Positions 11,405 to 22,946 of a stretch of 64,000 bases of DNA are shown here, in pieces. The first letter of the stretch is position 1. The number at the start of each line of letters is the position of its first letter. A program made the position numbers and the translations under genes. Location of the stretch: NCBI GenBank assembly GCA_020284085.1, contig JACEVL010000002.1, positions 124,001 through 188,000 of the forward strand, in the 5' to 3' direction. The DNA is from Aporrectodea caliginosa. Taxonomy: Eukaryota; Annelida; Clitellata; Crassiclitellata; Lumbricidae. The notes beneath the pieces are model-generated. The model searched no databases. It saw only the letters and a program-made list of their open reading frames with translations, and was not told where the DNA came from.

Positions 11405-11830
11405 TGTATATATATACAGTGCCCTTTAGCGTGCAGTAGCGGTCCTCTAGAGGCGTTCCGTTTAACCCTATTTTGAGCTGTTAGGGTTAATTTATTTAAT
11501 CTACATTTTTAATTTAAAAACTATATCTGCTTTGTAAATAATTTAATTTAATGTAAGGCGCTTTCAGAACTCATTGATACTGATATATAATGAAATAGAA
11601 ATATTATAATAAAATATGTGCCTATGAATGTTCTGAATTTGTTTAGTTCCGGAACCTCTCCACGACAGCCGCCAAAAACTTTTTTCTAGAAAGACAAGCA
11701 CTCACCGAAATATATATATATATATATATATGTCGCGTCCTGCGCGCCCTCTAGCGTGCAGTAGCGCTGCTGTAGAGGAAATTCCTGTTTAACCCTATCT
11801 GGAACTGATAGGGTTAAACCGGAATAGACC
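11405..11830. repeat. Pair of related ~85-bp repeats after (TA)n tracts
   Basis: 'CTAGCGTGCAGTAGCG' followed by 'TTTAACCCTAT' occurs near 11425-11475 and again near 11750-11800, each directly after a TA dinucleotide run. Each ends in an inverted pair, AACCCTAT ... ATAGGGTT (second copy 11791-11815) or AACCCTAT ... TTAGGGTT (first copy). The class is unknown; SINE tails or small terminal fragments of a TTAA-type element are both possible. Confidence 0.55.
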
Positions 11831-11989
11831 GGAGGGGAAGATCCGAACTCTTCTGCTTTGTAAATACAGGGAATGCATAACATACAGGCGGTTTCGAACT
11901 CAAACGGAAGCTACTGCGCGGCAACTTTCCACTAGGCAATTCCACTGACTGATCAAATACCAAATCAGACTGAGCTCCGATTTCAAGGC

Positions 11990-12190
11990 TGATATTTCCA
12001 ACCGCGGCTTCCTCTGAAGGGATAGCAAAGTGCTGCATCACTTCAGGGTTCGAATCCTCTACAGGCAGGATTTCGGTGTCACTTATCCGTTGCTCAGCCC
12101 GCAGGTATACGTCAATACCAGGTTTAGTTGACTAGCCTGCCACACTGGCGCTCCACGAGTTGTTGAAGCAAAGTGCTTAACTCTGTAAAT
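11990..12190 (+). mobile_element. tRNA-derived SINE
   Basis: A good RNA polymerase III B box, GGGTTCGAATCC, lies at 12045-12056, preceded by an A-box-like GGATAGCAAAGTGCTG. The downstream body includes 'CCACACTGGCGCTCCACGAG'. No open frame. It lies in the L4-A4 intron. Confidence 0.55.
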
Positions 12191-12499
12191 TTCTGCTCTA
12201 TAGAAAATGATTCAGACAATAGACATAATGATGTATTTTTCTGTTGTTATTATTATTCTAAAATCAAATAAATTGCTGAATTTCAACAGATTGTCTTGAT
12301 TGATTTCTTTCAAGTGTTCTTCGATACAACTTCACTTAAGACTTACTCAATAATAACAGTTTCTTATTCGAAACTTGGTCTTACAAATCGCTGATTTAAT
12401 TTGGCAAACTATCTTACAATCCCAAATAAAACATCAATTATAGAAAATGCACGCAGCACTAACCATATATACGGCAATTAAACAGCGACAAGAGATGGT

Positions 12500-13065
12500 G
12501 TGCGTAGAAGGATTCAACCCGACGCTTCCTCCTACCCACGAACCATTGCACCAACTCTCCACGACAGCGGCCAGAAACTTCCAAAAACAGCGCCCAGTCA
12601 TACAACGTGTTGACTCACTCGAAAATGTCTCGCCAATGGTCAGCCAATCGGCATCAGCCGCCCGAAAACAACAGCCAATAACGTAGCAGGAAAAGAGCGT
12701 TAACCTAAGATTATGATTGCGTTGGATCCACAGCGTACACGGATGGCCAGCAGAGGAAAAACAGCAGCGCCTCTAGCGAACCGTAGAAACCAAGTTTCCC
12801 TACATATGGGTTTTGATCGGAGGAATTTCGGAATTTATTGAAATGCTGTAACAGTGAAATAATTGTGTTGTGAAAGTTTGAGGAATTGCATCAAAAATTT
12901 GTTTAGTGACAGATGTGCGGAGACATTTTAATTGCACCGCTTGCTTTACGCCATCAAAGTACACATTATCTAGTTTTTGCACCAATTTACAGGGTATCGT
13001 AATCGTAATCGTAATCTCCAAATTTCTAAAGCGCCACTCGAAAGCCAAGCGCAGTGCACCAGCTT
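12500..13065 (-). mobile_element. SINE copies on the minus strand (head and 3' end)
   Basis: Reading the minus strand, a 3' end GAGTGGCGCTTTAGAAATTT followed by GATTACGATTACG lies at 12996-13065, matching ends at 60.9 kb and 63.0 kb. A tRNA-like head lies at 12505-12570: A-box-like TTGGTGCAATGG and B-box-like CGGGTTGAATCC (12510-12521). The two parts may be separate insertions, since the head is downstream of the tail in this orientation. Confidence 0.5.
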
Positions 13066-13900
13066 ATTCACGAGCGCTGCGTCTAGTAGGGTGCAGTGAA
13101 AAAAGCGAAAATTAGAATTTCAAAAGTAATAACAACCAAAAGTTGCTTTATGGTATGGGGTCAAAAACTGTAGAGAAAGTTTTAAAAATATTAATGTCTT
13201 CCGCCCCCACCAGAGGGCCAAAGTTACGAAAAATAGCATTTTTTCTTAGAAAATTGCAGGTTTTCTTGTAAAATATTTTAATTGAAAACTAATTAAATGT
13301 CATTCAATATACCGTTGGATAGAGCTCTTAATACTGAATAAAACGATGTATTAATTTTCAGAATATGCAATTATTTGTAGAAGTTATTAACTTTTTACCA
13401 ATTCCTCTGGTTCGCGACATGTCGCTAAGTCTGAAAACGGTTAAACACTAATAACTTTTTTATCCGTCGAGATCTTTCAACCCATAGTATGTCATTCGAT
13501 TCAGCTCTGAATCACCTTTCTAATGGTACATTGTGATGCGGGATTGTTTAACAGTACACATTTGTTTTTATTGTTTTAACAGTTTTTTTGCAATTTTTCA
13601 TGGATTCTGTTGTCATTTCAGCTGAATGCGCATTTTGTCCGATGAATTCATCGCTAAGAACATTCCATTTTGATCGTGAATAATTGCGAAATGTTGAAGC
13701 ATAAAAGCTGCAATGCCTACTCGTTCTAAAACATTGTTTTCAAAGTTCGGACACAGACAGGAACTACGGCAGACTGTACTACCCCCATATGAGAAATGTG
13801 TCTCTGTTGAACTGGTCCACTACCTTGATCTTCACTCTCTAATGCCACTCTCAAAACCTGGAAACCACAATTAAAATAAATAGCAAAATATCAAGTGAAC
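13065..13900. other. No gene seen; AT-rich intron
   Basis: Many stops in all frames. The block from about 13090 to 13450 has the look of an old mobile or satellite fragment (a GGGTGCAGTGAAAAAAGCG edge at 13090), but no ends could be defined. Confidence 0.4.
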
Positions 13901-13929
13901 GAAGTCGTTAGCAGTCGATAGCTTAGCGA

Positions 13930-14053
13930 CGACTGGTTTCGACTTGAGGGATTAGCGGCGGTGTGAAGGCTCCGACAACAGTTACTAAAGGGTAGTTTGT
14001 TGCAGGTGGTTCAGTTGTTGATATTGGCCAGAAAGGTGTTTATCTGCCGCATC
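13930..14053 (-). pseudogene. Linker exon L4 with in-frame stop
   Basis: After a 3' splice site TTTCTATTCAG (above 14053) the exon begins GA-TGC-GGC-AGA-TAA. With the G donated by the preceding phase-1 exon this reads Gly-Cys-Gly-Arg-stop. The same frame beyond the stop stays open and Thr/Pro-rich (PISTTEPPATNYP), as in the intact linker exons L2 and L3, up to another stop near 13925. L1 at 46.2 kb has a stop in the same codon. It may be a dead exon, or an alternative terminal exon that would yield a shorter secreted protein. Confidence 0.5.
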
Positions 14054-14769
14054 CTGAATAGAAACGTAAATAGAAATATCAAGAACTAAATATTAATAAA
14101 AGGGCCATACAATAGTCCAGCCTATTAATATTGTCGCGTGTATAATTATGCCAAATCTTGTATTATTCAAAAGTCAGCCCTTTTAAAATTGTAAAACGTG
14201 GTTAAATACTCAATGATACATTCTATAACATGAGCATTCTATCCTGTGTCAAAGCGCCAAAGCCAGAATATATTTCCAGTATTTTATAAAATGGTTATGG
14301 CATCATTTAAAAAATACAGCGGCGAGAGGTGATGCCATTTCGATGAAACTTCTGGAAATGAGGCGCAAGGAAATGAGATAAAATCAATAGTCTGTTGTAT
14401 TGTGAAACTGCACAAGAGCAGAACGTTCATCAGAACGTAATTATTTCCTCTGCCGTCTTCCTAAAAATATTCTCAGGCTTCTAAAATATAATATTCTTTA
14501 AAAAAATGACTAGAGAGGAAATATTAAAAGACCCTCTTACACTCTGCTACCATAAATGGTGATGAACTGTATTAAAAAGAAAATTTCACGAATATGCAAG
14601 TGGTGCTGAGATAATCAGAAAACTCACAATTGTGTGAATGCCTCGTTGCGCATATATCACTCGTCAGTGTTTTCCATTTCTGAGATTGATTTGGCAATTT
14701 AGTTTCTAATTTTTGTTACTTTATGTAGACATACAAAAATAGTCTCATCTAGATTAACATCAAACTCAC

Positions 14770-15090
14770 ATGGTGCGGTGCAGAATGCGGAGAAGGCGGG
14801 CGCATTTCTTGCCATGTAGGGAATCGTGATGTTCATCGGTTTCGTAAATGTTACTTTGCATTCGTAGGTTCGTGGATCGTAGAGACTGGTTGTGATGGTT
14901 GATGTTGATGTGAACGCATTATTGACTCTCGTCCTCTGATTCAGAGTATCGTTCTTATAGAAAACGCCATCTGCTGTCCAGGTCGCCTTTGCATAGATTG
15001 GGTTGCAACTGCTGTCGGCATACGTGAAGCTGCAGGTTATGTTATTGTTTGTTGAATTGATCGCTATGCAGTTACACGTTGGTGGTTGGC
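14770..15090 (-). CDS. Ig-like exon B3 of the cassette receptor gene
   Basis: The 321-base exon lies between a 3' splice site (TATCTTCCACAG above 15090) and a GTGAG donor (14765-14769). It has no Met, so it is missed by start-codon searches, but the phase-1 frame is fully open: it starts QPPTCNCIAINST, then 'ITCSFTYADSS', and has the Ig-like strand-F block 'YECKVTF' near its end. The Cys-x-Cys start, ITC and Tyr-x-Cys spacing matches B1 and B2, supporting a C2/I-type Ig-like domain. Several Asn-x-Ser/Thr sites suggest an extracellular, glycosylated protein. It is spliced after A3 (borders C + GC give Arg). Confidence 0.82.
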
Positions 15091-15545
15091 CTGTGGAAGA
15101 TACAGTAAGACATAAATAACAGAGTAAAACAATCTGACAACGCGTGAGGTGCGCTTTGCTTTATGGCAGTGAAAGAAATTCAATTGACCTATGACTCGAA
15201 ATTCTCCATTTGTAAAGACCATTCTGCGGTTAAGATGGAATTGCAATTGCAAATGTTGTAGAGGAAAAGATTGCAAAAGAAGTTTAACTAACACCATAGA
15301 CTCCCATCAGTGAAGGTGAAATAGTATTGACTGAGTTTCTGATACCACTACGTGTAACACTTTCTGCATTTCAATATACTTTCTAACTACCGCTCAAGAT
15401 CTGTGGCATAACTGCCTTGAAGGCAAGAGAGTAAACAACGTCGGGAATTACCATGTCATACCTCTCTCCAATAGCATCATGTTTGCTACAATGTTTGATT
15501 TTGATATAATCCTCATGATAAACATGATTATTTACGTCTACTTAC

Positions 15546-15878
15546 GAACGACGACGAGTTTGGCGCCGATTTGGTTATTAGTGCCACTTGGACTGTATTG
15601 TGCAACATATAGGCCAGAAGTTGCGAACGGAGGAGTTGCTGGAGTTGATTGCGCGGTCTTGATGGTCAGATTAGTCTGGGTGACGCCATAGAGAGTCGCT
15701 AATGAAGGCGTAACAGTGTCGCTGTAGTTTGTGATTCTACGAAGAAATTGCTCATCATTAGTTGGGAAAACAGCCCAAGATACTTTGTTTGGACTACTGT
15801 TGCAGATCATCATCGTATTCTGAGTTCCATCATAAACAGCCTGATTTATTGGTGGCGTCGTACACTGACCGTAGACAC
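15546..15878 (-). CDS. Ig-like exon A3 of the cassette receptor gene
   Basis: The 333-base exon (111 codons) has a 3' splice site TTTTTATTCCAG above 15878 and a donor GTAAG at 15541-15545, with both borders in phase 1. The sequence follows the A pattern: QCTTPPINQAVYDGTQNTMM, a Cys in MICNSS, VSWAVF, 'NYSDTV', NLTIKTAQSTP, 'SGLYVAQY', and the family ending 'KLVVVR'. In transcript order L3 comes before it and B3 after it. The strand-F Cys expected for an Ig domain is replaced by Ala/Gln, so if this is an Ig fold it is held together differently. Confidence 0.85.
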
Positions 15879-16838
15879 CTGGAATAAAAAGTCAGTGACA
15901 CGAGCACTTTTTAATAAATGCGACCTACCTAAGAATATTATTTTGAATCGTAATTTCCACGCATGTTCTAAATGCGCTGATATTCTTCTTTGTAACCATT
16001 TGTTTAAAAGAATAGAAACAAAGAAATGGATGCATCGTCATCTGATTCATGAAGCAATATCTGATAGCGATGTCAATGTAATGCTGATGAAGTTATGCAA
16101 CTGATTAATTGTATCATGCTTCCTTCTCTTCCTCTCTATGTAACTCTTGTTTCTTCCCACCAATTATTATTTGCGCATATTCAGACTCTTGCAGGAGCCT
16201 TTTAATGAGCCTAACAAATGCACTAAATGTCATACAACCAATTTTGTTATTGCACAGCTTCAATTTGCGTTTCACATGTAAGCTGTTATATAACTGTGGA
16301 ACTGGTATGGTATGAGATCCGTAGGGAAAGCCAGCTTTCTCAGACTGAAAGACTTTTATGTAGAAGTATTTGCTACATTTACTCCAACTCTATCCATCTT
16401 CGAATGAGTTTAAAAATTTACTCATTTCGCAATGTTACAAGCAATGCAATGTCATGAATTAAATGTTGTATATCATAAAGTAATGAAATGCGCTGTAATA
16501 ACAAATCAACGAATATCCAGCAGTGTTTCTGCTACCAATTTAACAGTACAGAAGCCTTCGATACATGTTGGAAGATCAGTTGTTACAAGACTAATCCACC
16601 GGATACCTTCATTAATGAAATGTCTTATGGCTGCGCTGGTTATGGTACCAGCGGATGATCAAACAGAACATTTTACACCTAAGCTAAATATTATGACCCA
16701 GGACGATACGATTTCGAATTTATGATTTTGTACATATTTATTGAAGGGCAACGTCAACCAGGAAGGCAGTGTATCCAGTAAATTTCATAAACTGATGTAG
16801 GATCATTTGTCAAGCTACAATCAAGGTTGATGGCTTAC

Positions 16839-16985
16839 TTGTTGTCGAAGACGTTGTAGTTTTATTTGGAGCCAGGGTAGTTGTTGATGATTGAGTTGTC
16901 AACGTTGTAGTTCTATTTGGAGCCAGGGTAGTTGTTGATGATTGAGTTGTCAACGTCGACGAACTTGTTGCTGCTTCGCAGTATA
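16839..16985 (-). CDS. Thr/Ser-rich linker exon L3
   Basis: 147 bases (49 codons), 3' splice site GTTTGAATTCAG above 16985 and GTAAG donor at 16834-16838, phase 1 on both sides. It begins VYCEAATSSS and then consists almost wholly of Thr, Ser and Pro, typical of an O-glycosylated stalk between Ig-like modules. A unit of about 51 bases (TTQSSTTTLAPN plus flank) is repeated twice, so the exon has grown by internal duplication. The single Cys near its start is shared with L2 and L4, where it follows the first codons as Cys-Gly. Confidence 0.8.
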
Positions 16986-17096
16986 CTGAATTCAAACGGA
17001 AACAGAAATCTCAAAGGCTAAATACAAATATGAAGACTGCAGAATAGTTCCAACCACCTTAAAGTGGAAACTTGTTAATGTTTCAAACAATAGCTC

Positions 17097-17306
17097 CAGG
17101 GGCGGCGCCAGACATTTTTGTAACTACGATAATTATAGCCAGGGCAGACATACAAGTGACCACTGACCAGTGCAGGGTGCGATTTATGCCCCAAATAAAT
17201 TCTCGGCATGGCAAAATTTCTGGCAGTCTTGTGGCAGGGCAACGACCAGGGCAAATGCTTTTTTTACCAGGCCCTGGCTTGCCCTGCTGTAGCGCCGCCA
17301 CTGGTT
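17097..17306. mobile_element. Short hAT-like MITE
   Basis: Imperfect terminal repeats CAGGGGCGGCGCCAGA and (reverse complement of the right end) CAGTGGCGGCGCTACA. The 8-base word AATAGCTC is present just before the left end (17089-17096) and again at 17307-17314, as in hAT target duplications, with three extra bases (GTT) at the right end. There is no coding content. It sits between L3 and B2. Confidence 0.7.
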
Positions 17307-17560
17307 AATAGCTCCCGGTCGATTGATAAAACATGCGTTGATTATGAACTTTGACTCAGTATATCCTGCAATTAATTACTTTTCGATGGTCGGAAATACC
17401 AAAAAGTTATTGTGATCGCATTGGATGAATGATATTTTTAGGTTAGAATTTTCTCACTGTTCTCATATGCGGAATAGTGACAAATCTTCTAATCAGAAGA
17501 GTAATGCTCATCACCATATGACGCACTGTATTAGAAGAGGACCTTTGTTAATGCACTCAC

Positions 17561-17860
17561 CTGTTGAGGTAGCATTCAAATCACGTACATTGGTGAATAG
17601 TGGTGAAGCGAACGTTACAAGACAATCGTAGGTGGCAGGAACGGTGTTACTAACGCCGATGGTCGATGTAGAATTCCAAACATCTTGAGGTACGAGGGTC
17701 TTCGTGGGAGTTGTTGACGTATAAAACTGACCATCATTTGCTGTGCAGTTCATAACTACGTTGCTTGGAAAACTAGGAAAATCTGCATAAATCATCGTGC
17801 ATGATATGCTAACGTTGCCAGAAGTCGATGACTTCTGGCATGAACAGATCGGACCAGAAC
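17561..17860 (-). CDS. Ig-like exon B2 of the cassette receptor gene
   Basis: 300 bases (100 codons) between a 3' splice site (TTGTCTCTTAG above 17860) and a GTGAG donor (17556-17560); phase 1 at both ends. It starts SGPICSCQKSS, then VSISCTMIYADF, 'NSTSTIGV' and 'ATYDCLVTF', followed by a linker-like 'NATST' end. It has the C-x-C, ISC and Y-x-C pattern of the other B exons and several N-glycosylation sites. It follows A2 and precedes L3 in the transcript. Confidence 0.85.
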
Positions 17861-18289
17861 CTAAGAGACAAAACAATGACTAAATTAATATTCTGTTGCA
17901 TTGGACGACTAACAGATAACAAATGACCGCTGAGATGTAGGTTTCAGCAAAGCAACATTTCCACTTAGACGGGACACAGGTTGTCTTGACCCTATTAATT
18001 TTGTCTGCTCACTTTATTGTATAAATCTTGTATTATGACCGATGTTTCTGCTGAGTATTAGGGTGGTTCATGGGCAATGGTGAGAAAAGAAATTCTTGAA
18101 AGTTGCAGCTCTCACCCTCTCATTCTGTTCCAAATAATTTATAAAAAATTGTGACCAAGTTTCAGTTGATTCTGAATAATTATGTTTAGAGGTGCCTCAA
18201 CAAGGTTGTAGTCAGCGAATAGAGACGTGAACTTCTTCTATACATAGCCGGGAAAGCTTAATTCAATCATATTGTTGATATCTCGAACA

Positions 18290-20960
18290 GGCTTTGATCA
18301 GCTGCTTGAAGTGCCATACCTACCAGATGGGAGAGGAGAAATAAAAACGACCGCTGCAGTAATCGCAGCTATTGAAGATTGGGGTTGCAAATCACGCATC
18401 TGTGGTATGGCTTTCGACACCACATTGTAGAACCAGGGCCGTAGCAAGCTATAATTGCGCCCTGTGCCAAGCGTAAATCTAGCGCCCCAGCCCTCAAAGA
18501 TCAACTTAACCAATAAGGACTAAATTTGTTATCTCGAATATAATAGAAGGCTTTGTCTTTTAAAGAAAATAGAAACGATTAAATTTAGTCACTTAAGATT
18601 TATTTCGCTGTTAAAGGGACTTTGAGGACAGGGAGGTTTGGGCAAGTAGCCTACCACGAGGAAAGGATTCGATTTCCCTCGGGGAAGCAATGGGTGTCCC
18701 ATCGTGTAATCAACACGGGGTTTATGAAGCAAAGTGCGCCCCTTAGGGACTCGCCCATACGGTGACTTCTATAGTGCCACTAGCCGCTATGTCTTTCAGC
18801 TCTTCAGATTCTAGGCCGAGCTTAGAGCCTATGACCGGCTTTTATGGCGACAGAAAAGTGTCCGCTCTGATTGGGTTCCTCGTCCAAACAACAATACTTT
18901 CATTATCGGTCTGGAGTTCATTCCGTGTCTTAGCACTTACTTCGTAGCACTTCTGCATGTGCTTCTTGCCGCTGTATAACTTTCTGGATTAAATCATCTA
19001 GCATTAGCTGGCACTGACAGCTCAACATCCGCCATTTCGCTAGTTCTGATTATAGTCTAAGTAAAAGAAATTCACGTGAGATACCGGATAGCGGTTTCCA
19101 CATCCACTTACGCGAAAATTATATTTCATTATTTATCAGTCCGTTTGATTAGGTTAGCTGTCTTTTCCCAAATTACAGTTTAATCGTGATCGAATTAGCG
19201 AACGTACATTCAATGCATTTATCAGTAAGCAGGGATGGTACATGCAAAGTCATCTAAGAGCCCCTTCTCAGTGCCTCGCATCGTTTTATAGGCTAATCTT
19301 AGCGCCTAAAGACCCGCGTTCTTTTGCTCGCTTTTCCACCAATCACAGCGCAGTATCGCAAACGCCCTTTTCCCAGCGTAAATTTCCACCGCTCCATTTG
19401 GCTTCTGCACCCATTTCGGTCAATGTCAGATTTGTTAAATTGGTATTATTTAAATTTATTACATTTATTTCATTTATAATGTATATTTCATATTTCAAGA
19501 TCAAGTAATTAGTCATTAAATCGTTACATCTCAAAATGTGCGCCCCCTCTTGAGTTGCGCCCTGTGCCGTGGCACCGCTTCACATGCCTCGCTACGGCCC
19601 TGTGTAGAACACAGGTCTTAAATCATGTAAATGCACTCTTCTGGAGAAGTTGGACTAACGTCGGCTATCTTCTGCTTGTCGGCATCATATTTTTGAATGT
19701 CAGTTCTTCTGGACCAGATATACAGAAGTTCAAACGTTACCAATCCTCCTGGGCTGTTATTGATCATGCTGCATTCTGTACAGATTCCGGTGATGTTGAT
19801 GTCACAAGAAAGATCACACCAGGCAAAAGACCTGAAGTTTTGTACTTTGTTGAACAATTACTTCAGGAAATTCAGCCTCGTGAAGATTACAAGGAACTGC
19901 TTATTCCCGTCATCATATTTCTGGGAGTGTCCCTCTGAATGGAATTCATTTCTGTGCTCCAGCTGGACTTCACCGAGCAAGATAGATGGCGCACTTTTTG
20001 AACGTATTCAAAATCTTCATGATTTTGTTTGGTCGCATCCACGCAGATGATGGCCAGTTTAAGCTGACAGCCAAAGAACAACATGGTCTATGTGAGCTTC
20101 TCTGCTTTGCCCGTAACACGCGGATACATCCAAGCATGGTTTGCAGCGTCGATGACAACTTTGGCTCCGAACAATGACCTATTGTTTCTGTTCAGGTTGC
20201 AGGATCTCTAGTAGGCCTACTCCGCAATAGATAAGGTCTTTTTGATGGTGCAGTGCAGAAATAATTGGGGTACCTATCATTGTCTCACCGATTTCTTGAA
20301 TAGTAACATTCCAACATTATTGCCACTACGATAAATCGATTCCTTGACCTTGATAATGTCAAATTTTATACTTCATTTGTCATTGTAGCTTACCTATGAC
20401 CTTATATAGCCTATACTGTTTTCTAAGTGTTGGCGCCATTATTGGCAGCAATCTGCTTGATAAAATGCAGTTTTTCAGATTGATCCTGGGTGCTATGTTT
20501 ACGACTCTAAGTAAAGCTTTAAGGTTTATAATTAAACACTTTATTAAAAATCAACTTGGTGTAATTCTATTTAAGTGGAAACGTGCGAGTTACTGCTAAC
20601 ATGTCCAAGTGTCCATTTCGATCATCTCATGGCCGATCTCTAGTCTGGAGGAGGTCTCACGTCACAACATAGACTATGTATTAGTATCTAGATTCTAACA
20701 AACTACAATGCACAGTCTATGATAAAGTACAGTTCATGACACTGGCCAGTGGTGCTAAAAATCTGATTTCAAAACAGCGCCTTCAAGGCACTGAAAGTCG
20801 TAAACGACAAGGTGGAAATAGATGTGGCGCTGATTCAGAAGTTTAATGCCGATCTGACCAGAAACGAAGAACAGTTTCTCCTTCAAATGGTTGCATGCTG
20901 AGCATAGAAGGCTGTTCCAAGACTTGGAAATCCAGAGTAATGGCTGGACTGAAATGCTAG
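18290..20960 (+). pseudogene. hAT-type transposase pseudogene (interrupted)
   Basis: Fragments in order on the plus strand are: 'VPYLPDGRGEIKTTAAVIAAI' to 'MAFDTT' (18320-18424); after the nested element, 'NTG' and an ACRHHIFE motif (to about 19690); 'KRYQSSWAVID' to 'LLIPVIIFLGV' (19730-19938); further homologous blocks to 20180; and 'LTRNEEQFLLQMV' near 20850-20890. The FDTT aspartate and the C-x-x-H in CRHH correspond to the first catalytic Asp and the C/D-x2-H signature of RNase-H-fold transposases. The same order occurs in the minus-strand relative at 23.7-25.5 kb. Stops and frameshifts make it non-functional. Confidence 0.75.
18434..19602. mobile_element. Nested hAT-type element (1169 bp) inserted in the transposase pseudogene
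   Basis: Perfect 12-base terminal inverted repeats CAGGGCCGTAGC/GCTACGGCCCTG, flanked by an exact 8-base duplication TGTAGAAC (18426-18433 and 19603-19610). The word GCGCCCTGTGCC occurs near both ends in direct orientation (18457 and 19557). I see no transposase frame; the interior has only short open frames. The insertion splits the host FDTT-x-x-NTG motif codons, so it is younger than the host element. Confidence 0.93.
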
Positions 20961-21672
20961 ACATTAGCGTTTAAAGGTAGACACTCGACAGTCTGTGTAT
21001 TATGTTGAAGGTGATGTCCGATTAGAGCCATTTTCGTAACTTTCTTTTTTAATTCTTTAATTAGCGGTTGAATATACAGTGTTACTGGTTTTGGTTAATA
21101 ATGTATGCACTGCTAGACTGTAGATATTGTTACACAATTAATATAATGTGTTCACTTTTTAGACTTAACCGATAACACTAATTAGCGTCATTGTACGAAT
21201 AGGACATTCCTATGTAAAACTATACTTGCCGTGAGGCACCTCTAAACCTCATCCTAAAAATCTCAAACTTAACAGGAAATTTTATTTATTTATTTGGAAC
21301 AGTTTGAGAGGGTGAGAGTTAAACAATTCAGAAATAATTTTTTTGAGCCACCCTACTGAGTATGGCCAATAACGATTTTTAAAATGCAGGGACGGATTGA
21401 AAAGGCGAAACTTAGGAATGGCTGGAAAGGTGTCTGTAACTGTTTTTGACAATATAATTGACAAACTAAATGTTAGTCTCACCTATGTATCTTCATTCGG
21501 AACGTTATTTGACTCCACCAACCTTGACCATTATGATTCTACCAAGCATTTGCGATTACGAAACAACATCAGAGTCGCATTTTAGTCGTTATCATACTCG
21601 AGTCTTTCTGTAGTGCTATATTTTAGAAGACTTAGAGAATTCAAAATAAAACAATTAGTGTAGCCTACTTAC

Positions 21673-22008
21673 GAATCACAACTAATTTGAAAGCGATCGT
21701 ATTGATGGTGTTTGTAAACTGAACAAAGTATAATCCTGCAGTAGATATCGGACCACCCGCCGTTGGAGTTGTAGTAGCGTTTCGTACAATTAGACCCGTC
21801 TGATTAATTGCGTAGAGTCCCGTAAAATTTGGATAAATAGCGTCATCGAAATAGTTGATATAATAAGCACGTGTCGGGTTCCAGGATGGCTCAGCAAACC
21901 ACGCTGTGCCATTAGGTCCAGTTGCACAGTTGATCATCGTATTCAGTGTTCCCTCGTAAACAACGATATTTCTTAGGGGGGTGAAACATTGATCATATGC
22001 AGTGGGAT
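21673..22008 (-). CDS. Ig-like exon A2 of the cassette receptor gene
   Basis: 336 bases (112 codons), 3' splice site ATGTTTGTTTTAG above 22008, donor GTAAG at 21668-21672, phase 1 at both ends. Pattern: QCFTPLRNIVVYEGTLNTMI, Cys in 'INCATG', 'TAWF', PTRAYYINY, NQTGLIVRNATTTP, 'STAGLYFVQF' and 'AFKLVVIR'. Several NxT/S sites. It is the most A1-like member after A4. It follows L2 and precedes B2. Confidence 0.86.
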
Positions 22009-22874
22009 CTAAAACAAACATTTCAAACTATACAGTGATGTACTTTCGTATGCAGTGTTAATTGGCTGGCAGGGCACTTAACATCACAGGTGTACCGTTA
22101 TTATTAATTTTGTTTAATCTCTCGGCCACTTAATCGCTCTAGCATTAAATAACATGTAACGTAATCACTTCAATGATTTTTAAAACAAACGATTCCATTA
22201 CATAATCGAAGTTAGATCTTTGCGTATAAACCAGAACTCTGCGAATATAATATAATTTCGTTCGAGAGATTGAAATTATTTTAAGAATTGGGCCATTTTA
22301 AGCATTTGTTTCACATTTTTAAAGTTACAAGCAATCCAATTTGTCCAGCCAGAGGGATTACTCCATTTACACTTTGCTATTTCTTTGACAATAATCATAG
22401 TGACACATAATTTATATTTCTGATGCTTGTTCACTAGAGTCATGTTTGGCAGCTGGTTATATTACAGAATATACTTACATACTTACTTAAATTTCTAGAA
22501 GTAGAAGTATGCTAAGGAATATCTTCAGGATGTCAACCATTATTTGTAGATGTTCGGGTGCTTCTTCAAACTTCGTCATAGTGTAATAATCAAGAGCTAC
22601 GATTAAACCGTAGATCTATGTGAATAAATGACGAATTTTTCTGATTTATATGATTCGCGTGGTATCGGAGAAAGATTTAACACAAACATTTGCTATCATA
22701 GCAACATGTCATACCATGAAAAGAGTCCTGAACCCAAATATTATTCTGAACATATAGATTCGATGGCACTCAGAACGTAAGCCAGGATGCAGGTCTAAAG
22801 ATTTTCCTAGACAGGCTAAGACAGCAGAGTAATAATTTTCAAGCTAAAATCTACTGTCATGGTTGGTTGCACAC

Positions 22875-22946
22875 CTTTCGTCGTTGCTGTAGTTGAGGAG
22901 GGGGAGGACGTTGACGATATGGTTGTAGCTAATGGGCCACCGCATG
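22875..22946 (-). CDS. Thr/Ser-rich linker exon L2
   Basis: 72 bases (24 codons) with 3' splice site TTTTTATGTAG above 22946 and donor GTGTGC at 22869-22874; phase 1 at both ends. The frame reads Cys-Gly-Gly-Pro then TTISSTSSPSSTTATTK. It is a shorter version of L3. The Cys-Gly start matches L1 and L4. The donor is non-consensus but the length fits the cassette pattern. Confidence 0.68.

Larger units (their letters stand above)
18059..21355 (+). mobile_element. Full-length but decayed hAT element (3297 bp) carrying a nested insertion
   Basis: An 8-base target duplication CTGAGTAT flanks the element exactly (18051-18058 and 21356-21363). The ends are TAGGGTGGTTCA and, inverted, TAGGGTGGCTCA. 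Extended inverted similarity follows (CTCACCCTCTCA...CTGTTCCAAATAA and TTTAGAGGTGCCTCA on both arms, about 150 bases). It encloses a broken transposase gene on the plus strand and a second, younger hAT-type element. It lies in the A2-B2 intron. The 8-base duplication and TAGGG ends support the hAT superfamily. Confidence 0.88.

Noticed and set aside
15538..16104. Plus-strand open frames overlapping exon A3
   Set aside because: They are antisense to a well-supported exon and have no recognisable domain.
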